64,000 bases of DNA from FEN-1297 sp021817845 (GTDB taxonomy: Bacteria; Bacteroidota; Ignavibacteria; Ignavibacteriales; Ignavibacteriaceae): NCBI GenBank assembly GCA_021817845.1, contig JAKAFW010000022.1, forward strand, positions 5,645-69,644. The letters run 5' to 3'. Below, in pieces: positions 1 through 8,939 of the stretch. Below the pieces are notes generated by a model, which had not been told where the DNA came from, ran no database searches, and saw only the letters and a list, made by a program, of their open reading frames with translations. Positions within the stretch are counted from its first letter, which is position 1, and every line of letters begins with the position of its first letter. A program made the translations under genes and the position numbers.

Positions 1-1064
1 ACATTTTGAACATCCGGTAATTCAGTCTGGATAACTTTATCATTCACCTTTTCTTCAATGTCGTTTCTTTTTTCTTCATCTGAAATTTCCTTTGATTTCT
101 CCTTTGATATTTTAATAGCTCTATTGATAGCTTTGTATTCCGTCTTTAAATAAATATAAGATTCTTTAAGTCTATTTAGAAGACCTTTTAAAATATCTTG
201 CAAAATATCTTCTGTAATTTTCTTTTTGGAGATTGTAATTCGTGTTTTAACAGCTTCGACAACTAAAGCAGCAAGTTCTTTATCTCTTGTAAAAATCGAC
301 CAATACCCATTATCAACTGCTTCAGCGACCTTAGTATTCTCTATTTCATCAATCATTCTTTTAATCGGAGTAATTTGGAGGTTAATAAATTGAAGTTTTT
401 CAGTGTTTGAAGTCTGTTCATTAAGAAATTTCATTATTGTTTCTCTATCATAAACAAAAAGGTATTTTCCTATTTTTTCTTCTTGGCTCAACACCGTGTT
501 GATGGATATATCATAAATTTCATCTCTATCTTTTTCATCAAAAAAAGATTCTTCTCGTAATGATATTGCGGTCTCTATTACTTTTAGACATAAATCATTC
601 AATTTCATTTCATCATTCAGAAATAAATTATCCTGTTTTAATTTCATTTTAATTTTGTTGGCTAATTCATTCAGATTTTTCTCAATGCTTTCTTCTTGGA
701 GTTCATTGAATAATTTATCATTACCAACCGCGCTTTTTTTGTATTGATGGATAAGTCTGACTTGTTTCCAATATAATCCTTCGGGCTTTTTCCCATAAAA
801 TCCATAAAGAGTTTTGTCAATTTTGAAAAGTGAATTTTCCAAATTATTTTTTTCTTTTTTTGCCTCACTAATCTTTTCATTAAGGTTCAGAGGGAATTCG
901 GATAAATCTTTATCAAACTCTTTTTTTAGGTCTTCAATTTCTATATTCTTGTTTTGTATTTCTAATTCGATATTTTTTTTTGATTCAAATAGACCACGTA
1001 TTTTCTTATCCAAGAGTTCAATTTTGCTTTTGAGTTTATTCAAAGCTTCTGATTTCTTTTCCAT
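1..1064 (-). CDS. Hypothetical coiled-coil protein (C-terminus beyond window)
   Basis: Reading the minus strand from the ATG at 1062-1064 gives at least 354 codons without a stop, running off the left edge, so the gene is partial at its 3' end. The product starts MEKKSEALNKLKSKIELLDK and is very rich in Lys, Glu, Leu and Ile. Residues about 1-85 look like an unbroken coiled coil, and the last residues seen are again charged. There is no signal peptide or membrane segment and I recognise no family. It lies inside the element bounded on the right by the integrase and the tRNA-Ser fragment, so it is probably cargo. The reading frame was checked by hand across every line. Confidence 0.75.
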   Translation of the reverse strand, partial: MEKKSEALNKLKSKIELLDKKIRGLFESKKNIELEIQNKNIEIEDLKKEFDKDLSEFPLNLNEKISEAKKEKNNLENSLFKIDKTLYGFYGKKPEGLYWKQVRLIHQYKKSAVGNDKLFNELQEESIEKNLNELANKIKMKLKQDNLFLNDEMKLNDLCLKVIETAISLREESFFDEKDRDEIYDISINTVLSQEEKIGKYLFVYDRETIMKFLNEQTSNTEKLQFINLQITPIKRMIDEIENTKVAEAVDNGYWSIFTRDKELAALVVEAVKTRITISKKKITEDILQDILKGLLNRLKESYIYLKTEYKAINRAIKISKEKSKEISDEEKRNDIEEKVNDKVIQTELPDVQN

Positions 1065-1309
1065 GTTTGCTCACAAATAAAAAATCCCTCACTTGTGTTA
1101 GCAGCTCTTGTCAAAGCCTTCCCGATTAAGGGAACACAAATGAAGGATTAATTAAAATTCTATTTTGACAATATTGCTAAAGTTTTATATATCAAAATTA
1201 TATCAAGAACAGGCTAATCTCAATTAAATTATAGCCTGAATCCGAAAACATCACATTTGAAGTTTATTTAAGAAAATCAAGATAAATTTTCTCAAATCGA
1301 AAATCTAAA

Positions 1310-2023
1310 CTATTCATTTTCACTATTGTAATTTTCATCTTCCCTTGCATTATCAGACATAATTGCATCTATAAACTTGTCTAGTTCTTTCGAGTATCCT
1401 TCTAAATTATTTAACCTTAATAAATATATCGACCCCAACAAAAACCTAGATTTATAATCCTTTTGCAAATCAAAAGATTTCTTTGCATAAAATAAGGCTG
1501 AATCTAATTTATCCAAATAATTGTAAGATAATGCTAAGCCGAAATAACCACCACTAACAGTAGAGTCAAGTTCAATCGCTGATAATAGATAATCCTTTGA
1601 TTCGTTATATTTTTTCAAGCGGAGATTTGATATTCCTTTTACCCAATAATATTCAGCTTCTTTTGGTCTAAATTTCAAAAGAGTATCGGCAAGTTGTGAT
1701 GCTTTTAAATTATTTCCTAAATAAAGATAACTTAAAGCAAGAAAGTAAATACAGTTTTCATTTAGTTTATTGAGCCCGTAGACCTGATTAAAGTAATAGA
1801 TTGCTGTATCGTAATTTCCTTGTCCATAAAAACATTTGGCAAGATACATAATACAGCTTGTATCTGCAGGGTTAAATTTAAGAGAATTTCTAAAGGCTTC
1901 AATAGCTAAGGTAGTATCATCGTTAGATAGATATTTCATCCCATCTTTATAATAATCTTTAGACGATTTTTGACATCCCCAAAACAGTAGGAGAAGAATA
2001 GTAAGTAAATAATGAAATTTCAT
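1310..2023 (-). CDS. TPR-repeat lipoprotein
   Basis: A 237-residue protein. The N-terminus is a lipoprotein signal peptide with the lipobox LLFWGC (Cys about residue 17), so the mature protein should be anchored in an envelope membrane. Residues about 25-215 are successive tetratricopeptide-like helical pairs, for example CIMYLAKCFYGQGNYDTAIY and ISNLRLKKYNESKDYLL, which suggests a protein-protein scaffold. The start follows a good ribosome-binding site (AAAGGA). It lies 3 bases after the stop of the membrane gene at 2027-2425 on the same strand, so the two form an operon. The specific partner is unknown. Confidence 0.85.
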   Translation of the reverse strand: MKFHYLLTILLLLFWGCQKSSKDYYKDGMKYLSNDDTTLAIEAFRNSLKFNPADTSCIMYLAKCFYGQGNYDTAIYYFNQVYGLNKLNENCIYFLALSYLYLGNNLKASQLADTLLKFRPKEAEYYWVKGISNLRLKKYNESKDYLLSAIELDSTVSGGYFGLALSYNYLDKLDSALFYAKKSFDLQKDYKSRFLLGSIYLLRLNNLEGYSKELDKFIDAIMSDNAREDENYNSENE

Positions 2024-2026
2024 TTT

Positions 2027-2425
2027 TCACATCCTTTCAAGCTTCTTCTTTAATTCTTCTTTTAATTTTAGATACTCTTCCTCACTTATTATCCTATTTT
2101 GGGGTAAACTAGTTTCTACTGTTTTTTCGCTCAATATTTTTTCTAAAAAAATACTCAATAGCAAAATAACAGAAAAAATAATATCTATTATTTGCCAAAC
2201 ACTTCGTCCAAACGGTATTTTGATAATAGGGTTTATAATAATTGCAGCTAAAACAAATAATTGTGGAGTGAATCTAATTTTTTCTTTATTATCTAAATAT
2301 GCAAAGTAAATGAATCCAACCATGCCTGAGAGCCTAATTAGTTGGTAATACCAATACGGCATTTTGAATAAACAAAGTAAAAGTAATATACTTAATAATA
2401 ATTTTAGAATGTTCTTTTGAGTCAT
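2027..2425 (-). CDS. Small integral membrane protein, DUF6804-like
   Basis: About 132 residues. The start at 2425 (MTQKNIL) is preferred over an upstream in-frame ATG at 2440 because GGAGG sits just before it. The protein has about four hydrophobic segments, with PYWYYQLIRL, GFIYFAYLD and NPIIKIPFGRSVWQIIDII resembling the DUF6804 family of small bacterial membrane proteins. The tail is basic and acidic and probably cytoplasmic. It is translated just ahead of the TPR lipoprotein. The family assignment rests on remembered motifs, and no function is known. Confidence 0.7.
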   Translation of the reverse strand: MTQKNILKLLLSILLLLCLFKMPYWYYQLIRLSGMVGFIYFAYLDNKEKIRFTPQLFVLAAIIINPIIKIPFGRSVWQIIDIIFSVILLLSIFLEKILSEKTVETSLPQNRIISEEEYLKLKEELKKKLERM

Positions 2426-2564
2426 AAAACCTCCGAACATTTGAATTAAGGAATGAAAGTTCTCAAATAATCCTTGATAAATTTGCCTCTTTATTATTTA
2501 ATAAGCAACAAAATTTTGTATAATAATGTGGAAGCCGGAATCCTAAGACTCCGACTCCAATAAT

Positions 2565-3080
2565 TTAAGCAGCTTTGCTTTTTGTTTTTCTGTCAATTCC
2601 CGCAAGGAAGAAAATCTTATCATTAAGTAATTCAATCTTGTTTTCAATGTCATAATATTCTTTTGTTCCCCATTCAAAATTTTTCCTTTTTTCTCTTAGT
2701 TCATCTATTTTGTTTGATATCATGTTCGCTTTTGTATTATACCAAACAGATAATTTTTTCCTTAATTTTCCCAAATAATATAAATTTGAATAACTTTGAA
2801 TTGATAAATATGGCTCAATATCTATTATATGTAAAATATGATTTTCTAATATTCCTGCTAACTTTCCCCTATGTTCAATTTTAACAAACTTAAAAAGGGA
2901 TGGAATTTTTTTAGCTTTATTATTATTTTTTGCAGCATTAATAATGGTTATCGCTGAATCGAGAGAAAGCTTTCCATTTCCTTTTTCCAATTGTGATTTT
3001 AATAATAATTCAAAATTAACTTTTTGCGAATCTTTAGATTTAGAAAGTTTATAATCGGGTTTGATTTTAGTTATTTTCAT
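2565..3080 (-). CDS. Hypothetical protein
   Basis: A 171-residue basic protein beginning MKITKIKPDYKLSKSKD. The N-terminal 60 residues are Lys-, Ser- and Asn-rich. Residues about 95-165 look helical (YYLGKLRKKLSVWYNTKANM, then IDELREKRKNFEWGTKEYYD), perhaps a coiled coil. There are no membrane segments and I recognise no family. The start has only a weak ribosome-binding site. It sits between the integrase and the lipoprotein operon inside the integrated element, which suggests accessory cargo. Confidence 0.65.
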   Translation of the reverse strand: MKITKIKPDYKLSKSKDSQKVNFELLLKSQLEKGNGKLSLDSAITIINAAKNNNKAKKIPSLFKFVKIEHRGKLAGILENHILHIIDIEPYLSIQSYSNLYYLGKLRKKLSVWYNTKANMISNKIDELREKRKNFEWGTKEYYDIENKIELLNDKIFFLAGIDRKTKSKAA

Positions 3081-3245
3081 CGGATTGTGTTAATTCCTTA
3101 TGTTTTTTTATAAAATAAATGACCGTTTTAAATAGCTTTTAAGCAAGGATTAGTTTTCAAGGTATATTTAGTCAAACCCGGATAGATAATCGCTTGTAGG
3201 GCTTACACGCATGTTTAAAATTGAATCTATAAGCATTACTAACCC

Positions 3246-4280
3246 TTAGTTATTATTTGATATTCTGCTTAAAGCTTCGCTCAAATCTTCATTCCTGATA
3301 TGAGAATATATAGCAGTCGTCTTAATATCCGCGTGACCTAAAATATGCTGAATGTTAAATATTGGAACTCCCTTTTGAATTAACCAGCTTGCGCAAGTAT
3401 GCCTTAATGAATGCCAATGCAATTTAGGATTAAGACCTGCTTTTATAACATATCCTTTGAATGTCCTTCCAATTAAATCCGGGTTCAAAATATGCCCATT
3501 GAGAGAAAAGATTAAATTGTCTGATTCCGGATTATTCCCTTTATTTATTTCCAGCTTAGTAAAAATCTGTAAAGCTGTCAAATTTAGTGGAATCGCTCTA
3601 ACTCTTTTACTTTTAGTTATTGAAAATTGGTTATCCAATATCAAAGCTTTTTCCTTGAAATCTATTTGAGACCATCGAAGGGTTAATAATTCCATTTGCC
3701 TTAATCCGGTATGTGCTGAAATTATAACCATGTCTTTAATGACTTCATTATCAATAAATCTTAATAAGGTTTGAAATTCAGATTCGCTAAAGAATAATGG
3801 TTGTTTCTCCGGTATCTTAAATCTTTTAATTCCCTTGCATGGATTATTTATCATATAATTTTGCTTTATTGCATAATTAAAGCAGCTACTAAAACAGATT
3901 AAGTCTTTCCTTGCCTGATAAATTGAACTCTCATTAATCCGATTTTCAAAGTATTTTATCATTTGACCGTTAGATATTCCGTTTATTAGAATATTCCCAA
4001 AGTATTTTTTAAGAAAGCTTAATGATTGATTATATGCTTTATCGGTCTTAGCTGTATGGATAGTATTTGAGTAACTTATAAATTCAGAGATAAAATCATT
4101 CAAGGAAATGGAATCTATTTTTGATTCATTCCGCTTTTTAATTTCATCTTTGAAATCGGATAGAAATTTGATTGCTTCGGCTTTATACTTTGTTTTGGTA
4201 GAAATGCAAGTTCTTTTCCCGGATGTGGAATTATAGTAAACATAGAAAAAACCATTTGAACGTTTAGAAAGACAAAACAT
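3246..4280 (-). CDS. Tyrosine recombinase / phage-type integrase
   Basis: About 344 residues. The ATG at 4280 (MFCLSKRSNGFF) follows AAAGGA at good distance and is preferred to a TTG at 4304. The N-terminus is an AP2/Arm-like DNA-binding segment, followed by a SAM-like core-binding domain (about residues 60-150). The catalytic domain has Arg in TGLRQMELLTLRW, the HxxR box in HWHSLRHTCASWL, the GH box in ILGHADIKTT and the nucleophile Tyr in TAIYSHI, so all active-site residues are present. It performs site-specific integration and excision. The tRNA-Ser fragment immediately upstream is its likely attachment site. Confidence 0.93.
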   Translation of the reverse strand: MFCLSKRSNGFFYVYYNSTSGKRTCISTKTKYKAEAIKFLSDFKDEIKKRNESKIDSISLNDFISEFISYSNTIHTAKTDKAYNQSLSFLKKYFGNILINGISNGQMIKYFENRINESSIYQARKDLICFSSCFNYAIKQNYMINNPCKGIKRFKIPEKQPLFFSESEFQTLLRFIDNEVIKDMVIISAHTGLRQMELLTLRWSQIDFKEKALILDNQFSITKSKRVRAIPLNLTALQIFTKLEINKGNNPESDNLIFSLNGHILNPDLIGRTFKGYVIKAGLNPKLHWHSLRHTCASWLIQKGVPIFNIQHILGHADIKTTAIYSHIRNEDLSEALSRISNNN

Positions 4281-4384
4281 GGTTGTAATTCCTTTCAAGT
4301 TCAAAAGAGTAGATAAAATTTCAGAAATAATTCATCAAAAAGTTAATCACTTGACTAAAAAGGTTTGAATTTAGCTTGAATTAG

Positions 4385-4454
4385 GTTGAATGCGGCGGTC
4401 TTGAAAACCGTTAAGGATGTAAGTCCTTCCGGGGTTCGAATCCCTGTCTCTCCG
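4385..4454 (+). repeat. tRNA-Ser(UGA) 3' fragment, probable att site
   Basis: The sequence holds part of the D-arm, the whole anticodon arm (stem 4395-4399/4407-4411, anticodon TGA at 4402-4404), a long class II variable arm (about 4412-4429), the T-arm (4430-4434/4442-4446) and the acceptor 3' strand TCTCTCC (4447-4453) with discriminator G. The matching 5' strand GGAGAGA and the 5' half of the D-arm are absent upstream, so this cannot fold as a full tRNA. Position beside an integrase gene indicates an attachment site left by recombination into tRNA-Ser. Confidence 0.8.
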
Positions 4455-4466
4455 CTACTACAAAAT

Positions 4467-4509
4467 AAGCCTTAAACGCAGTTCATTTTAGCTGGTTTAA
4501 GGCTTTTTT
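4467..4509 (+). terminator. Intrinsic terminator after tRNA-Ser fragment
   Basis: A perfect 11-bp stem (AAGCCTTAAAC at 4467-4477 with GTTTAAGGCTT at 4495-4505) is followed by a T run to 4509. It sits 12 bases after the tRNA-Ser fragment and so was presumably the terminator of the original tRNA gene. It may also stop minus-strand transcription of the propeller/phosphatase gene, which ends at 4576. Confidence 0.85.
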
Positions 4510-4575
4510 GTTGAATTTTCACACAATAGGAAAAGAGCTATTCGTAGATTTTAATAAAGCAGAATAATCTATTTA

Positions 4576-7500
4576 CTATTTTATTCTTATTACCAGTACA
4601 GTCATATCATCATTTGGTTTATCTTTTTTAATGAATTTTTGAACTTCTTTTATGATCGAATTTTTTATTTCCAAAACTGACAAGTCTTTTTTGTTAAGAG
4701 ATAGGATGTGTTTTTTTAATCTATCATCACCAAATAATTCACGATTAATATTTTGAGCTTCATTAATTCCATCTGTGGTCAGAATAATAAGATCGTCTTT
4801 TTTTAGATTGTAATTGGTTTGCTCATATTGAATATCGCTTTTAACACCCAATGGTAATCTTGGCCCCTCCGGTTGGAGAAATTCAATTTTTCCATCAGAT
4901 AAAATAATTGGTCTGTTTAATCCCGCGTTAGCAATAGAAAGCTGTTTGTTTTCATTATCTATTACGCATAAGCAAATCGCAACAAACATCTTCTTTTCAA
5001 TTTTATTAATTAAAGAAGCATTCACATTTTCTAAAATTTTGCTGATATTTCTGTTTGACCTTGTTTCAGATATAATCATCCCGCTTGTCATAATGGCTGT
5101 TATTGCGGCTTTCATAGCTTTACCGGATACATCACCAATCATAATTCCAAATTTCTTGAGATCGTTATCTAACCAGAAGTAATCAAAGAAATCTCCGCCA
5201 ACCTCATTTGCAGGAATGCAAGTTCCGGATATTTCCAGATCATCAATTACAGGATCTGAAAGCGGCATTATTGATAGTTGAGCATCGTGAGCAGTTTGAA
5301 GTTCTATTTTCATTCTTATTATTCTCAATCTTCTCAAATATAATAGATACGCTATGCCGATAATCAGAATAGCAACAAGAAAGATAAACCACAGTCTTTG
5401 CCAAAAAGGAGGAATTATTTTTATAACTAGTTTTACACCTGTTTCATTCCACAGCCCATCACTGTTTGAACCTTTCACATAAAAAACATACTCACCGGGT
5501 GAAAGAGTTGTAAACGCAGCAAATCTTTGATCAGCGTTCACAAACACCCAATCTTTATCGACACCTTTCATTTTATAAGCATATTTGTTTTTTTCAGGAG
5601 CAGAATAATCAAGTGCGGAAAATTCAAAAGAAAAAACATTATCAGAATATGGTAGTTCTATTTCCTTAATCGAAGTTAATGGTTCTGAAAAATTAACTTC
5701 CTTGTTAAACTTTTTGAATGAGGTGATAACAACAGGCGGGATATACTTATTATCTTTTATGTTTTCAGGATAAAATGCGTTGAATCCGTTAATCCCACCA
5801 AAGAGCATCTCACTGCTTTTAGTTTTATAATAAGATCCTCCATTAAACTCGTTATCCTGTAGTCCGTCTTTTACATTATAATTTTTAAATTTTTTCTCTT
5901 TAGGATTAAATTTTGATAAACCATTGTTTGTACTAATCCAAAAGTTACCGCCCCGGTCTTGAAGCATACCGTAGATAGAATTGCTTGGTAATCCATCAAG
6001 CATAGTATATTTGGTGACTAAGCCGGTCTTTGTATCGAATCTATTGAGTCCACCTCCGTAAGTTCCTAACCATAAGATTCCTGAATTGTCGTAAAATATT
6101 GAAAAAATATAATCACTAGATAAAGAATTTAGATTGCCGTTCTGCGCTCTGTATCTTATAAACTTTTCTGTCTTCTTATCAAACTTGTTCAGTCCACCGC
6201 CTTCAGTACCAATCCATAAAAATCCTGCATCGTCCTCAATAATAGCCCTAACATAATTTTGACTAAGACTTGTAGTATCATCGGGAATATTCATAAAGTG
6301 TCTAAATATGCCGGTTGAAGGATCAAACCTATCCATTCCTTTTCCATAAGTACCAATCCAAACGATTCCATACCTATCCCTATAAATTGATCTAATCTGA
6401 TTGTGGGCTAAACTATTTGGATTAACTGGAACGTTCGACCAATTTCTAAAATAACCCGTCTTAGGATCAAATTCATCCATACCTCCGCCATTAGTTCCGA
6501 TTAAAAGTTTACCATCATTAACCGGAGTAATAACCCGAACCACATTATTGCTTAAACTATTTTTCCCCGGAATATGGAAGTAATATTTGTATGTATTTGT
6601 CTTCCGGTCTAATTTATTTAAGCCATTATGAGTACCAATCCAGAGCACACTATCACCATCTTCATAAAACGACCATATTATTGAGTGGCTTAAAGAGGCT
6701 GGATCACCTTGTCTGTGTTTGTAATGATAGAATTGTCCTGCCCCTCTGGATACTTTATTTATTCCGCTTCCATAAGTTCCTATCCACATAATGCCGGAGC
6801 GATCCATATACAAGGATCTGATTTCATTTGTACTTAAAGATCTGCTATCCAATTGGTCATGCTGATAAGAGGCAAACTGATCTTTTTTTGTATCATAAAT
6901 ATTTATTCCGCCGCCGTTAGTACCAATCCAAATCATACCAGAAGCATCTTCGGATATAGCATAGATTTCATTGTGACTAATTGAGTTTTTCTTCGAAGAA
7001 GAATAAAGATATTGATTAAACTTAGGGAATGTTTTATTGCGATCAGTTGAAGAAATTTTATTTAATCCATAATCGGTTCCGATCCAAAGATTTCCATTTG
7101 CATCCTCAAAAATAGATCTAATATTATTATCACTTAATGAGTTTTTAGCAGCGGGTTCTTTCACGTAATCAATGATCGTGTTAAATGTTTTCCCATACTC
7201 TTTAAATATTTTTGATAGACCATTATTTGTTCCAACCCACAAGACACCTTGACTATCAATTAGGAGAGATAAGACTTTAACATTTTCCAGTGCATATTTT
7301 TTATCAGTTACTTTTATACCCCTACTGATGATAAAAGTAGTATCGGTCGATACCGTCTTTACAATCTGATTCAGTCCATAATCAGTTCCAACCCATATAT
7401 TCCCTTCTTTATCTTCAACTACTGCATTTATATTATCGTTGCTTAAGCTATTTAGGTTATCCTCATTATAATTAAATCGTATAAATTTTTTCTTCCACGG

Positions 7501-7863
7501 TATGTAGAGGTTTACACCTGAGTTGAATGTCCCAATCCACAATCTGCCGAGCTTATCTTCACAAAGAGCCGTAATATCATTATAACTTAAACTATTCGGA
7601 TTCTCAGACTTTCTTAAAACTTTAAATGAATATGCATCATATATATTTAAGCCGTCCTCAGTACCAAAGTACATAAACCCACGATGGTCCTGAAGAATAC
7701 ATTTAACGATACTTTGAGATAATCCTTCTTCAAGAAATATTTGATCAAAAGATACATCACTTACTTGTGAGTAAGCCGTTCTATCCAGAGCAAACAAAAA
7801 CAAACTAACAATAAATAATAATCTTCTTGCTAGCTCTGAAGCTTTACAAGAAAATAAGCTCAT
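4576..7863 (-). CDS. Two-component-type beta-propeller sensor fused to SpoIIE (PP2C) phosphatase
   Basis: A 1095-residue protein. An N-terminal signal/anchor is followed by about fourteen propeller blades with the LWIGTxxGLN/GGGI signature (about residues 40-690), i.e. two beta-propellers in the periplasm. A Y_Y_Y domain follows (about 735-805), then a membrane helix (about 815-838, WFIFLVAILIIGIAYLLYL) and a cytoplasmic SpoIIE-like PP2C phosphatase (about 865-1095). Metal-ligand motifs are visible: EVGGDFFDYF, GDVSGKAMKA, TTDGINEA and DDMTVLVIRI. The family usually ends in a histidine kinase; here the output is a Ser/Thr phosphatase, which would act on an anti-sigma antagonist or similar switch. 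No partner kinase is adjacent. Confidence 0.93.
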   Translation of the reverse strand: MSLFSCKASELARRLLFIVSLFLFALDRTAYSQVSDVSFDQIFLEEGLSQSIVKCILQDHRGFMYFGTEDGLNIYDAYSFKVLRKSENPNSLSYNDITALCEDKLGRLWIGTFNSGVNLYIPWKKKFIRFNYNEDNLNSLSNDNINAVVEDKEGNIWVGTDYGLNQIVKTVSTDTTFIISRGIKVTDKKYALENVKVLSLLIDSQGVLWVGTNNGLSKIFKEYGKTFNTIIDYVKEPAAKNSLSDNNIRSIFEDANGNLWIGTDYGLNKISSTDRNKTFPKFNQYLYSSSKKNSISHNEIYAISEDASGMIWIGTNGGGINIYDTKKDQFASYQHDQLDSRSLSTNEIRSLYMDRSGIMWIGTYGSGINKVSRGAGQFYHYKHRQGDPASLSHSIIWSFYEDGDSVLWIGTHNGLNKLDRKTNTYKYYFHIPGKNSLSNNVVRVITPVNDGKLLIGTNGGGMDEFDPKTGYFRNWSNVPVNPNSLAHNQIRSIYRDRYGIVWIGTYGKGMDRFDPSTGIFRHFMNIPDDTTSLSQNYVRAIIEDDAGFLWIGTEGGGLNKFDKKTEKFIRYRAQNGNLNSLSSDYIFSIFYDNSGILWLGTYGGGLNRFDTKTGLVTKYTMLDGLPSNSIYGMLQDRGGNFWISTNNGLSKFNPKEKKFKNYNVKDGLQDNEFNGGSYYKTKSSEMLFGGINGFNAFYPENIKDNKYIPPVVITSFKKFNKEVNFSEPLTSIKEIELPYSDNVFSFEFSALDYSAPEKNKYAYKMKGVDKDWVFVNADQRFAAFTTLSPGEYVFYVKGSNSDGLWNETGVKLVIKIIPPFWQRLWFIFLVAILIIGIAYLLYLRRLRIIRMKIELQTAHDAQLSIMPLSDPVIDDLEISGTCIPANEVGGDFFDYFWLDNDLKKFGIMIGDVSGKAMKAAITAIMTSGMIISETRSNRNISKILENVNASLINKIEKKMFVAICLCVIDNENKQLSIANAGLNRPIILSDGKIEFLQPEGPRLPLGVKSDIQYEQTNYNLKKDDLIILTTDGINEAQNINRELFGDDRLKKHILSLNKKDLSVLEIKNSIIKEVQKFIKKDKPNDDMTVLVIRIK

Positions 7864-8060
7864 TTATTTAACCTTAAGTGAAATAATGATTATAACTCTT
7901 AAGAAAATAAAATTTTTAAGTACTTATGTAATAAGTAAGCATTTCTCAGAATCAAAATCAAGAAAAATAAGAATGTGAAATGGCAAGTAATAAAGTATAA
8001 ATAAATTTTCCATAAAAGAGGTTTTATTAAAATTATTTTTTCTTATTTCAATAATGATAA

Positions 8061-8092
8061 TAATAAGCCGGTTAACATTGACCGGCTTATTA
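8061..8092 (-). terminator. Hairpin terminator of DUF4382 gene
   Basis: A perfect 12-bp stem TAATAAGCCGGT (8061-8072) / ACCGGCTTATTA (8081-8092) with an 8-base loop lies 16 bases after the stop codon of the minus-strand gene at 8109-8939. The T tract on the minus strand is interrupted, so termination may be moderate. Confidence 0.75.
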
Positions 8093-8108
8093 ATATTTTC
8101 AGCTAAGA

Positions 8109-8939
8109 CTACTTTTTAGTAAACACTACAGTTCCGATATTAGTTGTATTCGAAGCAGTTACATTAACATTTACAACTGTTGTATCATTATAAGAAGTAT
8201 CGTTAGGCGCAATATATACTGAATAGTTATTTGGAGATAGATATTGAAGTTTAAATCCTCCTGTGACATCTGTTGATGTCGAAACGCTGTCCCCTTCCGA
8301 AATTGCCCAAACATTGGATGACACTGAAATTGGTGACACTGTTCCGGCAATTATTCCTGTGGTTCCAGTTGCAACAGCCCTGATGACAGGCTTTAGGATA
8401 TATTTAGCATTTAACAAAGAACCTGTTTGAACTATAGAACGATTTGCATCAAAATCTAGAGTCAGCAAATAAGTAATCCCCGGCTGCACAGTTGCATTTA
8501 TATTTAACTTAATTCCGCTCTGACTTCCGCTTGGTGTTGTAAGACCGATAGTCTGCCCATTAATAACAATATTACTTCCGCTGCCTATAAATAATCTAAT
8601 CTGAGTATAATAACCTGCTTGTAAAGTATCTTCGCCTATGACGGCATTAGCGCCGTTTACCAGCTTTAATAAATCGTAAGTTGCCGGCTGATTGTTTAGA
8701 GTAACCCACCCGGTCGTGCTGTCGCTGGTTGATATATGTGCTTGAACACTATCAATTACAATATTCACTTCCGAATAATCTGCGGGGCTGTCAATCATCT
8801 GAACTTTCATCATCCCGCTAGTTGTTGTCGGTTGAGCCGGATTGTCTTTTGAGGAACACCCGTTGTAAATTACAACACTAAAAATCATCATGAGAGACAA
8901 TACTAAAGATTTTTCTAAACTAAAACCTCGAAGCTTCAT
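8109..8939 (-). CDS. DUF4382 domain lipoprotein
   Basis: A 276-residue protein with a lipoprotein signal peptide (lipobox VIYNGC, Cys about residue 28), so probably envelope-anchored. Residues about 40-190 match DUF4382: MKVQMIDSPADYSEVNIVI, then a Leu-rich YDLLKLVNG, the GYYTQIRLFI strand and the closing ILKPVIRAV. Residues about 192-276 form a carboxypeptidase-regulatory-like beta sandwich (GIIAGTVSP ... GGFKLQYLSPNNYSVYI). The family is common in Bacteroidota and related phyla, where its function is unknown; a surface-binding role is only inference. The gene is monocistronic with its own hairpin terminator. Confidence 0.88.
   Translation of the reverse strand: MKLRGFSLEKSLVLSLMMIFSVVIYNGCSSKDNPAQPTTTSGMMKVQMIDSPADYSEVNIVIDSVQAHISTSDSTTGWVTLNNQPATYDLLKLVNGANAVIGEDTLQAGYYTQIRLFIGSGSNIVINGQTIGLTTPSGSQSGIKLNINATVQPGITYLLTLDFDANRSIVQTGSLLNAKYILKPVIRAVATGTTGIIAGTVSPISVSSNVWAISEGDSVSTSTDVTGGFKLQYLSPNNYSVYIAPNDTSYNDTTVVNVNVTASNTTNIGTVVFTKK

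Larger units (their letters stand above)
1..4454. mobile_element. Right part of an integrated element (integrase + tRNA-Ser attachment site)
   Basis: The segment from the left edge to the tRNA-Ser 3' fragment reads as the right end of an integrative element. A minus-strand tyrosine integrase (3246-4280) lies directly beside a 5'-truncated tRNA-Ser(UGA) sequence (about 4385-4454). The genes inside (coiled-coil protein, lipoprotein, DUF6804-like membrane protein, unknown 171-residue protein) have no housekeeping role that I recognise. The other end, with an intact tRNA-Ser, should lie left of this window. The boundary on the right is seen; the left extent is inference. Confidence 0.55.

Noticed and set aside
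814..1080. 88-codon plus-strand frame rich in Ser and Phe
   Set aside because: It is the antisense shadow of the Lys/Glu-rich coiled-coil gene on the minus strand.
4340..4456. Complete tRNA-Ser gene
   Set aside because: The 5' acceptor strand GGAGAGA and the first half of the D-arm are missing upstream, so only the 3' part is present.
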